Below, piece by piece: positions 6,860 through 15,627 of a stretch of DNA of 64,000 nucleotides. A model generated the notes under the pieces. The model was not told where the DNA came from. It did not search any database and was given only the letters and a program-made list of their open reading frames with translations. The stretch comes from an uncultured bacterium. Its GTDB lineage: Bacteria; Cyanobacteriota; Vampirovibrionia; Gastranaerophilales; Gastranaerophilaceae. Positions within the stretch are counted from its first letter, which is position 1, and every line of letters begins with the position of its first letter. Position numbers and translations under genes: made by a program. The stretch covers positions 1 through 64,000 of the forward strand of contig CACYVN010000007.1 of assembly GCA_902777855.1 (NCBI GenBank), written 5' to 3'.

Positions 6860-9328
6860 TTAACCCTTAATCATTTTTTCCAAAAGGCTGTCGTTTTTCT
6901 GTTGGAACGTGAAATTCGCATCCGGAGTTTCCTGTGGAGCGGATTGTGCAATTTGTGGCTGATTCGGCATTCCTTTGGGAGCTACTTCGTATGTTTTAAT
7001 CGAACGTTTTCCGGTTAATCTCTGCATAAAGTTATAATATTTTTTCGTAAATCCTGTTGAATTATTTTGTTTTGTTTCAATGTCAATGAGTTCATCTCTT
7101 GTGTGTGCTTTTACAGGGATTCCGACTGAACTTCTTGTTAAAATTTCACCCAATGTTGTATCTGCTAATGTTACCCAGCTCATGCCAAGGAGTGATGCGT
7201 TGTATGAATTTCTGAAGGTTGAATTGAACAAGTCAATTAATAACGTTTGGTAGAATAGTCTTGATCCTTCCTGTACAAATCTTTCTTTGAATTTTGTACT
7301 TGCACCGTCTTTATCATTTCCGTTTGATTTTAGCATTACCATGTTGTAGTTATCTGTCATTAAGAACCAGATTGTAGCAACTGATGCAGCAGTTTTGGCA
7401 AGGTTTGACAATTCCGCATTTGAAACATTTGACATCGAATCTCTGTTAAATGCATTTGTCATATTAATTTTTATAAAATCTTCAAACTGTTCGGGGGTCA
7501 TTTTACCTGATGCAAATTCTTCTGCTTTCTTGCTGATTTTAGCAAAACTTGTTGCTAAAGCATCAATATCTTTTGGCATAGATTTTGGTTTTGCTTTTCT
7601 GAACAGGTTGCCGATTTTTTCATCAACCATCCAGTATGGCAAAGTGACCGTGTTCCACATGAACTTGAATGGTGCAATGACAAAGTTAACAAACGGTTTA
7701 ACGGAAACTTCTTTGCCAAATACCTTAAATATCTTATCTCTTGTTCCTAAATCAAGATAATCCGTACCATCTTTGATTGCGGATTTCCCTACCCGTTCAT
7801 ATTGATCTGCAAGTTCTTTATAGCCGTTCTTTCTCAGAACACTGATTGTTGCTTCAAATTTTTCAGGTACCACGTGATATGCGGTGCTTGTGAGATTTTT
7901 ATAAAATTGAGTAAATGGTCTGTATATAACTTTGTCTTCAAAAGTTTTAACAGCATTGTCTAAAGATAATTTTTCTTTATTCACGCCAAGTTTTGCTAAT
8001 TTTTCGCTGTCCATATTTTCAAAGAACTTCAATGCCGAATTTTTAATCGCAGGAATATTTTTGAAACCTTTGATTGCGTAACCTGCTGCAAGAACTGCAG
8101 CAGATGCTTTCATTAAAGTGTCAAATGATAAAAGTGGTTTTTGTTGTTCTTTTGATTTATCTTCTTTCTGCTCCGGATTACCTGTTGAAGAAATCTGACC
8201 TTTATTATCGACAGGTTTGATTTGGGCTTCCGGAGCGTGTTCTTTTTCGTTAATTTTTCTTGCTTGTTCAGGTGTCAGTCTTGTAATATGTTTTCCGTTA
8301 GATAAACGGGAGAACATTTCAGTAACAAGAACCGTTATACCCGTTGTAAGAACTATGCCGAATTTTGATTTATTAATGAATTTTTGGAATGCACCCATTG
8401 TAATCAATGTTAAATATCCGCTTGTCAAAATTCTGCTTGTTTCTTGTTTAAACCTTGTTTTACGCTCTTTTTCAGCGGCTTTTGGATCATCGTCCATCAT
8501 TCTTGAAAGGTTATAAGCATCATTTGCAAGGAATATTGCAGGAGGCAAACCTGAAACAAGTCTGTTCAAGGCTCTTTCGTGTTTGGTATCATAGTTGCCT
8601 GTTTTGTAATCAAACGGTTTTGTAATAGTTTGAAAAACGCTTGATTGCATATTCTTTTCTACATTTGTTTTGATTTCTTCAAGTGCCTTGTCATCAGGTG
8701 CAAAACCATGAACTTTTTTATAACCTTCAATAGCGTCTTTTAATTTATTTTCTCTATAAGTAATCATTCCGACAAGAGAATTTACTTTTTTGTCAATTTT
8801 TGAACGCTGTCTGATATTTTTGAACATTGGACGTTTGAGAGTTTTTTGTGACCAGCTTTTTAAACCCGGTACTTTGCCAGCCATTTCAACAAGACCGTTT
8901 AAAACATCACCCGGCAAAATTTTGAACGGATACAAAATACCATCCCATGCAAGATGCGGGATGGTTTTTTTGTGGATAGTGATATTATCACCGTCCATTG
9001 AAATCATTTTGTTTGTTCTTTTGCGGTGAACAATGGTGACGTTTTGCAAGAGTTCTTCGCCCATGTCACCTAAATATTTTCTGGTAAATTCTAAAAATTC
9101 CTGCTTGCTGTACGTTTTTTCAAGTGGTTTATACAATTTAGGGATAAAAGAAAGACCTTCGAAACTTAAATCATGGTGACTATTGTTCAAAGGTCTCTTA
9201 ATATCTTGATAATTATTTTGCGGATAAGAATTCTGAATGCCGACAGGGGTTCCGATTTTTGAGGATAAATATCCCGTATGCTCACGCTTGTCTGCTATTC
9301 GGAATTTTGTTACGCTACCCGCTAACAT
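6860..9328 (-). CDS. Large lineage-specific membrane-associated protein of unknown function
   Basis: About 822 aa from the ATG at 9328, chosen because GGAAGGA lies about 8 nt upstream; the in-frame ATG at 9364 has no ribosome site. The N-terminal region has an LSFEGLSF segment, the same F-x-G type motif found in other proteins here. Apolar segments occur near the middle (ILTSGYLTLITMG, FGIVLTTGITVLVTEMF, ASAAVLAAGYAIKG) and again in the last third (NLAKTAASVATIWFLMTD). Between them is a Lys/Gln-rich linker (PEQKEDKSKEQQKP). The tail is disordered and Gln/Pro-rich. Its architecture resembles the 678-aa protein at 20801-22837. No enzyme motif recognised. Confidence 0.75.
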   Translation of the reverse strand: MLAGSVTKFRIADKREHTGYLSSKIGTPVGIQNSYPQNNYQDIKRPLNNSHHDLSFEGLSFIPKLYKPLEKTYSKQEFLEFTRKYLGDMGEELLQNVTIVHRKRTNKMISMDGDNITIHKKTIPHLAWDGILYPFKILPGDVLNGLVEMAGKVPGLKSWSQKTLKRPMFKNIRQRSKIDKKVNSLVGMITYRENKLKDAIEGYKKVHGFAPDDKALEEIKTNVEKNMQSSVFQTITKPFDYKTGNYDTKHERALNRLVSGLPPAIFLANDAYNLSRMMDDDPKAAEKERKTRFKQETSRILTSGYLTLITMGAFQKFINKSKFGIVLTTGITVLVTEMFSRLSNGKHITRLTPEQARKINEKEHAPEAQIKPVDNKGQISSTGNPEQKEDKSKEQQKPLLSFDTLMKASAAVLAAGYAIKGFKNIPAIKNSALKFFENMDSEKLAKLGVNKEKLSLDNAVKTFEDKVIYRPFTQFYKNLTSTAYHVVPEKFEATISVLRKNGYKELADQYERVGKSAIKDGTDYLDLGTRDKIFKVFGKEVSVKPFVNFVIAPFKFMWNTVTLPYWMVDEKIGNLFRKAKPKSMPKDIDALATSFAKISKKAEEFASGKMTPEQFEDFIKINMTNAFNRDSMSNVSNAELSNLAKTAASVATIWFLMTDNYNMVMLKSNGNDKDGASTKFKERFVQEGSRLFYQTLLIDLFNSTFRNSYNASLLGMSWVTLADTTLGEILTRSSVGIPVKAHTRDELIDIETKQNNSTGFTKKYYNFMQRLTGKRSIKTYEVAPKGMPNQPQIAQSAPQETPDANFTFQQKNDSLLEKMIKG

Positions 9329-9409
9329 TTTTTTTCCTTCCCATCTTTTGGTATTCTCGTTCATTTTAAAACAAAATGCAAGAATTTTTTGCGTAAAGTT
9401 TACATGTAT

Positions 9410-10216
9410 TTACATTAATAATTTATAAATATATTTATTTATAGGCAATGCCGCAACATTATATAAAAACTCATATTCGGGGAAACTTTGTGGTATATCA
9501 TCCCAAAGTCTTAAAATGGTCAATCCTTCAAGTTTTTTTAAGATTCCTTGGTTATTTGTACAAAGCGGATAGCAGTATGGAATGTTGCCATTTAAATGCG
9601 GTAGTTTTATCAGATTAAATTTGTCAAATGTTTGTGAATAATTGTTAAATACTTCAATTCTTCGTTTTTTATCATGCTCAAAATCGATTTTTCTCATCTG
9701 CGCTTCGACTTCGGACGAAATGAGTTTTATCGGCTCATCATTCAGTTTAAGTTCGTTTTGTTTAAATTGTTCGTAATTATTCTGCATATCATCCGTTTTG
9801 AGCTTTAAATTATCCTGTTCAAAATTCGAATCTGGTTCTTTTTCAATTTGTAAATACGCACCGTTTTGGACAGTGAAAAATTTGCGCAGAGAATTAAAAC
9901 CTGCTATACCGTAGTTCCCCGCATAAAAGGCTTGAGTATTATCTGTTATAAGATTTTTATATTTTTTCGCCAAAATTTTACAGTTATTTTCAAACAACCC
10001 AAAGTAATTGATATAGAGAATATAAGTATCTTTTGGAAATTCGCACATCGGCATAAAATCTTTATCTATATGATAAAAATTTATTTTGCAGTTTTCTTGC
10101 CTTATTGCTTGCCAAATAGTTTTACACGAATAATACGGAATAAAAATTTCTTTTATTCCGTATGTTCGTATAATTACTTTAAGGCAGTTCCTGCCAAGGT
10201 TGAATTTGTATATCAT
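9410..10216 (-). CDS. DegT/DnrJ/EryC1-like PLP-dependent protein, divergent
   Basis: A 268-aa protein, shorter than the usual about 370 for sugar aminotransferases. The pattern IFIPYYSCKTIWQAI near residue 24, IDKDFMP, a DNTQAFYA segment where the family has its cofactor Asp-x-x-Gln/His, and NSLRKFFTVQNGAYL resemble the DegT fold, and RKFF holds a lysine in the position of the Schiff-base residue. A polar, repeat-like segment of about 60 residues (about 125-185) replaces part of the core. It could be an active aminotransferase acting on an envelope sugar or a degenerate relative. It lies downstream of the peptidase gene, separated by a repeat. Confidence 0.55.
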   Translation of the reverse strand: MIYKFNLGRNCLKVIIRTYGIKEIFIPYYSCKTIWQAIRQENCKINFYHIDKDFMPMCEFPKDTYILYINYFGLFENNCKILAKKYKNLITDNTQAFYAGNYGIAGFNSLRKFFTVQNGAYLQIEKEPDSNFEQDNLKLKTDDMQNNYEQFKQNELKLNDEPIKLISSEVEAQMRKIDFEHDKKRRIEVFNNYSQTFDKFNLIKLPHLNGNIPYCYPLCTNNQGILKKLEGLTILRLWDDIPQSFPEYEFLYNVAALPINKYIYKLLM

Positions 10217-10230
10217 AATTTTTAATTATT

Positions 10231-10300
10231 TCCTCTCTACCTTTGGGAGAGGGAGCAGTTGTAGGCGAAGAATGAGCCGTACAAATGCGGGTGAGGGTTT
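10231..10300. repeat. Dispersed CCTCTC/GAGAGG-type repeat
   Basis: It carries CCTCTC ACCTTTG GGAGAGGGAGCAG and ends GCGGGTGAGGGTTT, the same layout as the copy embedded in the sugar-binding protein gene at 39163-39230. It fills the space between the peptidase stop and the DegT-like start. Confidence 0.5.
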
Positions 10301-10302
10301 CA

Positions 10303-11469
10303 TTAGTTACGATTATGTGCCTCAAAAAGTGCCTGTAAAAGTTCCTGACCTTTGAGCATTGTTTTGTAATCGACATATTCTCTTGCTGAGTGCATATTAC
10401 AAACAGTCGCAAGCCCTAAAAGATACGGGGAAAATCTCTCGCCCTTTGCATTGGTTTTGTTTGCGTAAATATGTGTTTCAGCTCCGGCATGGAAGGACGA
10501 AATCTCAGGTTCCACCCCGATTTTTCTTGCAACCGTTTCAAAAAGTATCGGCATATATTCATCGACATTTTTTTCAAACATAGGCATTTTGACGGTGAAA
10601 GTAATATCAGCGTGAGCAATTCCCTCATGCTCTTTATTAAATTCGTCAACAATACCCTGCATCTTAGCGATAAGTTCGTCCTCTTTTTTCTTATCGGAAC
10701 TTCTTAATGAATAAGTTGCATGGGCGTCTGTGTTTATGACGTTAGTGACTGTAACATCACCCGATTCAATCCCGCCGATATTGCAAGATGTAATAACCTG
10801 ACCGTTTTCACTGTAATACACGCCCTGCGGAAGTTTTGAGACTAAATCAGCAATCAGTTTTGTTGCATTTGCTCTTGTTGGGTCGCCGATATCGTTGCCT
10901 GAGTGTCCGCCTTTTGGTGCATTTACTTTCAGATCAATCATCACATAACTTGCCCCTGCAACAAGGCATTGCCCCAAAGCATCGCTGTCTAACACAAGGA
11001 CATATTTTGAATTGATTTTGCTAAAATCGGTGTTTTTAATTCCGCTCATAGAGTCCTCTTCATCACGGGTGAAGTGGATTTCAAGCCCGCCATGCGCTAA
11101 ATCGGTTCTTTTATTAAGGTATTTTGCAAAATAAAGCGCATTTGCAACCCCTGCTTTATCATCAGCACCAAGCGTTCTGCCTTTTGCCTTTATCAAATCA
11201 CCCTCTAAATAAGGGATTACAGGCGAATCGTCCCCGATAACATCAAGGTGTGATGACAGTAAAATCGGCTCTTTTGTGTTGTCTGTTGCGGGAATTGTTA
11301 TATAAATATTTTTGTAATCATCCTGTTCACAGTTCAGGTTGTTTTCTTTGCAATAGTTACAAATCCAGTCTATAACTTTTTCTTCCTTTCTTGAAGGTGA
11401 CGGAATTTCCGCCAGCGAACAAAAAAGGTCAATCAGTTCATTTTCTTTTCTCAATTCTTCAATACTCAT
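10303..11469 (-). CDS. M20-family metallopeptidase, PepT-like
   Basis: A 388-aa di-zinc aminopeptidase. Metal and catalytic residues are in order: SSHLDVIGD (His-x-Asp, about 76-84), TLGADDKAGVA (bridging Asp), TRDEEDSMSG (general-base Glu-Glu), VLDSDALG and a late CNMHSAREYVD histidine (about 361-371). The lid domain GGHSGNDIGDPTRANA is also conserved. PepT-type enzymes release an N-terminal residue from small peptides in the cytoplasm, feeding amino acid supply. TGTTCTCCG/GGAGAAC gives a usable ribosome site. It lies after the YtxH cluster, separated from it by a GC-rich hairpin, so it is probably transcribed separately. Confidence 0.9.
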   Translation of the reverse strand: MSIEELRKENELIDLFCSLAEIPSPSRKEEKVIDWICNYCKENNLNCEQDDYKNIYITIPATDNTKEPILLSSHLDVIGDDSPVIPYLEGDLIKAKGRTLGADDKAGVANALYFAKYLNKRTDLAHGGLEIHFTRDEEDSMSGIKNTDFSKINSKYVLVLDSDALGQCLVAGASYVMIDLKVNAPKGGHSGNDIGDPTRANATKLIADLVSKLPQGVYYSENGQVITSCNIGGIESGDVTVTNVINTDAHATYSLRSSDKKKEDELIAKMQGIVDEFNKEHEGIAHADITFTVKMPMFEKNVDEYMPILFETVARKIGVEPEISSFHAGAETHIYANKTNAKGERFSPYLLGLATVCNMHSAREYVDYKTMLKGQELLQALFEAHNRN

Positions 11470-11494
11470 AATTGTTCTCCGTTATTAATAAGAC

Positions 11495-11527
11495 AACGGG
11501 CGGGATTGAATGCCCGCCCGTTTTTTT
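11495..11527 (+). terminator. GC-rich hairpin with T-run
   Basis: AACGGGCGGG, a short loop and CCCGCCCG followed by seven T on the plus strand. It lies between two minus-strand genes, where the minus-side T-run is weak, so its use as a terminator on that strand is uncertain. Confidence 0.5.
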
Positions 11528-11534
11528 CAACCTC

Positions 11535-11804
11535 TTATGCAGGATTTTCGTCTTTTTGTTTGTTGATTAAATCCTGTAATTTTCCTTTAATTTCTTCGCC
11601 TTTTTTCTGTAATTCACCTAAAGCATCATCTGCTTTTGACTGAATTTGTTTAGCAGTTTCGTCTGCTTTTTTTAGCATATCTTTTGCGCTGTCTGCAATT
11701 TCGTTTCTTGTTTCTTCACCTGATTTTGGGGCAAGCAATATACCTGCAATAGCACCGATAGCACCGCCTACAATGAAACCTGCTATAAATTTTCCTGCTG
11801 ACAT
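11535..11804 (-). CDS. YtxH domain protein
   Basis: An 89-aa protein with an N-terminal glycine-rich membrane helix (about residues 5-24, GFIVGGAIGAIAGILLAPKSG) followed by an amphipathic Ala/Lys/Glu helix. The LLAPKSGEETR junction is the YtxH (PF12732) signature. Family members are envelope-associated and often stress-induced; no catalytic role is known. Last of four consecutive minus-strand genes (11535-13032) that all have one N-terminal helix and a coiled or polar tail. A second YtxH gene is two positions upstream. Confidence 0.85.
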   Translation of the reverse strand: MSAGKFIAGFIVGGAIGAIAGILLAPKSGEETRNEIADSAKDMLKKADETAKQIQSKADDALGELQKKGEEIKGKLQDLINKQKDENPA

Positions 11805-11878
11805 AGTTTGATTCTCCTTTACTGTTACACTTATATCATTTTAATCTGTTTTGTTTTTGTTTTAATTCGACAAACTGC

Positions 11879-12235
11879 TTATTTTTTCTTGCCGAACAGT
11901 CCGTAAACTGCCAAAAAACCTTTCAAAAACCCGCTCATAAGGTTGCCGGAAAACAATTTTGTTTTGGCAACGATATTAGTTAAACCGAGTTTGACACTAT
12001 CTACACCATCACCAGTGTTCTTTACAATACTGTTGAATGATTTTAATGCGGTGTTGAGCTCATCAAGTGTCGGCTTTAATTCGGAATTGACAATTTCTGT
12101 TGTCTTGTTTGCGTTTTGGGCAAGTTTTGAGCAGTCATAAAATAATTTTGCCAAAAAGCCAAGCGTAATTACACCCATAATCGCAAGTGATACAAGACTG
12201 TAATTCAGAACTGCTTCGGATATTTCTATACTCAT
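11879..12235 (-). CDS. DUF948-like membrane protein
   Basis: A 118-aa protein with an N-terminal membrane helix (about 12-33) then a polar helical region typical of DUF948 (PF06103), which is repeatedly found next to YtxH genes. AAAGGATTTTGAA precedes the ATG. The stop of the upstream YtxH gene is only 14 nt away, so the two are co-transcribed. Function unknown; likely a structural or regulatory envelope component. Confidence 0.7.
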   Translation of the reverse strand: MSIEISEAVLNYSLVSLAIMGVITLGFLAKLFYDCSKLAQNANKTTEIVNSELKPTLDELNTALKSFNSIVKNTGDGVDSVKLGLTNIVAKTKLFSGNLMSGFLKGFLAVYGLFGKKK

Positions 12236-12249
12236 TTCAAAATCCTTTC

Positions 12250-12576
12250 TTAGTAGTCAAATTCGTTGTCTGAAGAATTTTCAATATCTTCCAGTTCTTT
12301 TGCTTTAAGCATTTTTTTTGATTTGATTGCGTTATTGATTTTTTTGAACTGTCTTTCAAGTTTGTATTTCATCAAATCGACAGATTCTAAAGCCTGTTTT
12401 TTGGCATCAATAATTTGCGGAGCGTGTTTTTCATAAAATTCGCACGCAGTTTCTTTCAATTCTTTTCTTGATTCCTCACCTGATTTTGGGGCAAAAAGCA
12501 CACCGCCGATGATTCCGCCGATGACTCCCGCAATTATACCCATTGAGAATACAAAAGCATCATTTTTCTTGCACAT
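12250..12576 (-). CDS. YtxH domain protein (second copy)
   Basis: A 108-aa protein with the same arrangement as the gene at 11535-11804: a glycine-rich helix (about residues 11-28, GIIAGVIGGIIGGVLFAPKSG) then a basic helical tail ending in an acidic stretch. The shared FAPKSGEESR/LAPKSGEETR junction makes the two paralogues. Part of the four-gene cluster. Confidence 0.85.
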   Translation of the reverse strand: MCKKNDAFVFSMGIIAGVIGGIIGGVLFAPKSGEESRKELKETACEFYEKHAPQIIDAKKQALESVDLMKYKLERQFKKINNAIKSKKMLKAKELEDIENSSDNEFDY

Positions 12577-12660
12577 AGTTGTAAACCTCGTAACTTAATA
12601 TAACGCAATAATAATATCATGTTTTCAGCTCTTTTTCAAGAGTTTTTATGTTAAACCGCT

Positions 12661-13032
12661 CTATGCAAACTTCTTTGCCCACTTACTTAAAATATCTTTG
12701 AGTGAAAATGCAAGTTCTATTGTTGAAATAATCTTTTTGCCGTTAGTGTTAAGTGCCAGAAATAACGCAGTTGTAACAATATTTTTGAGTACATTAAACT
12801 TAAATTCCTCTTTTTTTGATTTTAATTTCTGCTCAAAACCGTTGAGAGTTAATAAAATTTTATTCAGTGCAATTCTGGCTGACGTAAAACTGCTTTCCAC
12901 AACAGGAGTGAGAGCAGTTATTTGTTCATTAAGTTCGCAGACTTTTTTGTCAATTTTCAGAATAAAAGATACTATCTGAAATGTAATAATAATTTCTGCT
13001 ATGAGAACTATTGTGATAAAAAATGTCAGCAT
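12661..13032 (-). CDS. Single-pass membrane protein of the YtxH/DUF948 cluster
   Basis: A 123-aa protein with an N-terminal helix (about residues 2-24), a central coiled segment and a moderately apolar region near 83-95. It resembles DUF948-like proteins in layout but no firm family match can be made by eye. It is first in the cluster; a TATAAT-like -10 lies upstream in the intergenic space shared with the divergent murT gene. Confidence 0.65.
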   Translation of the reverse strand: MLTFFITIVLIAEIIITFQIVSFILKIDKKVCELNEQITALTPVVESSFTSARIALNKILLTLNGFEQKLKSKKEEFKFNVLKNIVTTALFLALNTNGKKIISTIELAFSLKDILSKWAKKFA

Positions 13033-13115
13033 TATTTCCCTTTTTGTATTATACTTAGTTTCAGTATAATACTTTTACGGCATTTGAAAATCCATTCAAA
13101 GGAGTATTTGAGGGT

Positions 13116-14435
13116 ATGTTTAGATTTTATATTGCACTAATATTTTCAAAACTTGCATATTTGGCAATAAAAATCCTGAAAAATTCGGGCGGAACGTCTT
13201 TTGCGGGTATGTTAGCACTAAAAATATGTCCGGATTTTCTAAAATATTGTAAAAAATATTTTACTCATGAAATTACAATTACCGGCACAAACGGCAAAAG
13301 CACAACTTCCGGCATTTTAGCGCACATTCTTGAAAAAGGAAACAGAATTATTCATAATGTCAAAGGGGCAAATATGCTCACCGGTATTGCAAATGTTTTT
13401 GCGCTGAATTTGCCATGCAAAAAGTTTGATTATGCAGTTTTGGAATCTGATGAAGCATATTTGACAAAACTGTATGATTTTATGGAGGCAGATTTTTTGC
13501 TTGTCACAAATCTGTTTCGTGACCAGCTTGACAGATACGGTGAACTTGAAACAACTGCCGGATTTATAAAAGATGCCATAGATAAAGCAAATCCGCTTTT
13601 ATTTTTGAATGCAGATGATCCTTTGGTTGCAAATCTCGGCAAAAATAAAGAGGCGTTTTATTACGGTTTTGAAAATGTGGAATTTTGTTCTGACAAGCAT
13701 AAATTATCTTCAAGTGCTCCAAGCGAAGTTTTTAAATGTATTTGCGGGGAAGAACTCAAATATTCAAAAAGATTTTTTGCGCAACAGGGACACTATTACT
13801 GTGAAAAATGCGGATACAAGCGACCTGAATTGACTTTTAAGGGAAGTGTAATAATTTATGATGATTATTCCGAACTTACAATAAATTTTGACGGGAAAAC
13901 TTATGAATTTCGTGTAAATCTGATAGGATTATACAATGCCTACAATGCCCTTGGCGCAATCTCTGTTGCCTTGTTTTTAGGAACAGAAAAAGAAATTATT
14001 AAAAATGCCCTGTTGTCTTACAAATCAATTTTTGGCAGAGCGGAAAAACGAATTATAAACGGACATAATGCACTTATACAGCTTATTAAAAACCCGGCGG
14101 GAGCAAGTGAAGTATTAAAAACTGTGGACTTAAATTCGCAGATTTTAATTGCAATAAATGACAATTATGCTGATGGGCGTGATGTTTCTTGGCTTTGGGA
14201 TGCGGATTTTGAACGATTGAAAAACACTAAAAAATCGATAATTGTATCCGGTATCCGTGCAAATGATATGGCAGTAAGGCTTAAATACGCAGGAGTACCG
14301 ACCGAAAAAATTATTATAAAAGAAGATTTGAAAAAAGCGGTTGAAATTGCGTCATCTTCTGATAAAATAGAAGAAAATCTGACGATTCTGCCGACATATA
14401 CGGCACTGTTAAAATTAAATAAAATGAAATTTTAG
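13116..14435 (+). CDS. murT: Lipid II isoglutaminyl synthase, MurT subunit
   Basis: With GatD it amidates the second-residue glutamate of lipid II to isoglutamine. The 439-aa protein has a Mur-ligase core with the P-loop TGTNGKST at about 56-63, the ESDEAYL segment, a four-cysteine zinc ribbon inserted at about 206-233 (CICGEE...CEKCG), and a C-terminal DUF1727 domain with DNYADGRDVSWLWD, which contains the acidic residue needed for the amidation site. No gatD glutaminase lies next to it, although the two genes are usually adjacent. GGAGTATTTGAGGG precedes the ATG. Confidence 0.95.
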   Translation: MFRFYIALIFSKLAYLAIKILKNSGGTSFAGMLALKICPDFLKYCKKYFTHEITITGTNGKSTTSGILAHILEKGNRIIHNVKGANMLTGIANVFALNLPCKKFDYAVLESDEAYLTKLYDFMEADFLLVTNLFRDQLDRYGELETTAGFIKDAIDKANPLLFLNADDPLVANLGKNKEAFYYGFENVEFCSDKHKLSSSAPSEVFKCICGEELKYSKRFFAQQGHYYCEKCGYKRPELTFKGSVIIYDDYSELTINFDGKTYEFRVNLIGLYNAYNALGAISVALFLGTEKEIIKNALLSYKSIFGRAEKRIINGHNALIQLIKNPAGASEVLKTVDLNSQILIAINDNYADGRDVSWLWDADFERLKNTKKSIIVSGIRANDMAVRLKYAGVPTEKIIIKEDLKKAVEIASSSDKIEENLTILPTYTALLKLNKMKF

Positions 14436-14438
14436 TAG

Positions 14439-14458
14439 GTCGGCATTGCTATGCCGAC
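14439..14458. repeat. Perfect 8-bp stem-loop between murT and pdxJ
   Basis: GTCGGCAT and ATGCCGAC pair around a TGCT loop in the 43-nt murT-pdxJ spacer. There is no T-run, so it may act as a processing or stability hairpin rather than a terminator. Confidence 0.5.
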
Positions 14459-14478
14459 AATAAATAAGAGGTAAAAAA

Positions 14479-15189
14479 ATGCTTTTAGGTGTAAATATAG
14501 ATCATGTCGCAACATTACGAAACGCAAGAGGCGGAGATGAGCCTGATGTTCTTACTGCCGCAAAAATATGCGAAGAATGTGGTGCAAGTTCAATAACAAC
14601 GCACTTGCGTGAGGACAGGCGCCATATTAAAGATAATGATGTTTCTAATATAAAAAGAATAATAAAAACTAATCTTAATCTTGAAATGGCGGTGACAGAC
14701 GAAATGCAGGCAATTGCGTTAAAATATAAGCCTCATTCTGTGTGTCTTGTACCTGAAAAAAGACAGGAAGTTACAACTGAGGGTGGTCTTGATGCTGCAA
14801 GTCAGATTCAAAGATTGTCAGAGTTTATTGTACCTCTAAAAAATGCGGGCATTGAAGTGAGTTTGTTTATTGACCCTGCAAGAGAGCAGGTTGAGGCTGC
14901 TGCAAAATCAGGAGCCCAGTTTGTAGAATTACATACCGGTTCATATTCTCTTGCTTATAAAACAATAAACGAGTCAAAAGAGTTTAAAAAATTAAAAGAA
15001 GCGGCAAAAATTGCACACGATTTTGGGTTGGGAGTTAATGCCGGACACGGTTTGAACTACAAAAATGTAATAAGAATGCACGATATTCCCGGATTGTATG
15101 AACTTAATATCGGACACAGTATAATTTCAAGAGCCGTATTTGTCGGGCTTGAACAGGCAGTAAATGAGATGCTTGAATTAGTTAAGTAA
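14479..15189 (+). CDS. pdxJ: Pyridoxine 5'-phosphate synthase
   Basis: It condenses 3-amino-2-oxopropyl phosphate and deoxyxylulose-5-phosphate to PNP in the DXP-dependent vitamin B6 route. The 236-aa TIM barrel begins LLGVNIDHVATLRNARG (substrate-binding Asp and His), has TTHLREDRRHIKDND, the CLVPEKR loop, ELHTG at about residue 152 and the phosphate site NAGHGLN and ELNIGHS. Length is normal. Co-directional with murT and the zinc-ribbon gene 10 nt downstream. Confidence 0.97.
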   Translation: MLLGVNIDHVATLRNARGGDEPDVLTAAKICEECGASSITTHLREDRRHIKDNDVSNIKRIIKTNLNLEMAVTDEMQAIALKYKPHSVCLVPEKRQEVTTEGGLDAASQIQRLSEFIVPLKNAGIEVSLFIDPAREQVEAAAKSGAQFVELHTGSYSLAYKTINESKEFKKLKEAAKIAHDFGLGVNAGHGLNYKNVIRMHDIPGLYELNIGHSIISRAVFVGLEQAVNEMLELVK

Positions 15190-15199
15190 GGATTATAAT

Positions 15200-15523
15200 A
15201 TGAACAAAACACCTGAAGAAATAATAGAAGAAATGCAGGCGGTTGCACATCAGATGATACTGGATGATTTGGAAGAAAATCCTGATTTGGAGTTCGAGTA
15301 TTTTGACTGTTCATGTTGCGGTAAAAGTAAACCTTATGCCGGCTCTATAAAATACGGAGAATATAGACTTTGTAATGATTGTGTTGTGCTTGCGGAAACA
15401 GGTTTCGCTTTAGGTAAATTCAATGATGTTCAGGTTCTTATTGATGCGATGGAAGATAACAGACTTGAAGAAATTTGCAGCTTTATAAAAAATGAACAAA
15501 ATTGTAATACAGAATTAAATTAA
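15200..15523 (+). CDS. Small zinc-ribbon hypothetical protein
   Basis: A 107-aa acidic protein with CSCCG and CNDC (about residues 38-60) that can form one treble-clef or ribbon zinc site. The rest is helical. It follows pdxJ by 10 nt with an AAGGATTATAAT leader, so it is translated from the same transcript. No family recognised. Confidence 0.65.
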   Translation: MNKTPEEIIEEMQAVAHQMILDDLEENPDLEFEYFDCSCCGKSKPYAGSIKYGEYRLCNDCVVLAETGFALGKFNDVQVLIDAMEDNRLEEICSFIKNEQNCNTELN

Positions 15524-15627
15524 GACAATTTTGTTGTATTTATTTTTATTTCTGTTTATTTAATCTTGAAATAAATTCATGTTTTTGTTACTCTTTTGCA
15601 TATTTACAGTTAAAGAAGGGATAGGAA

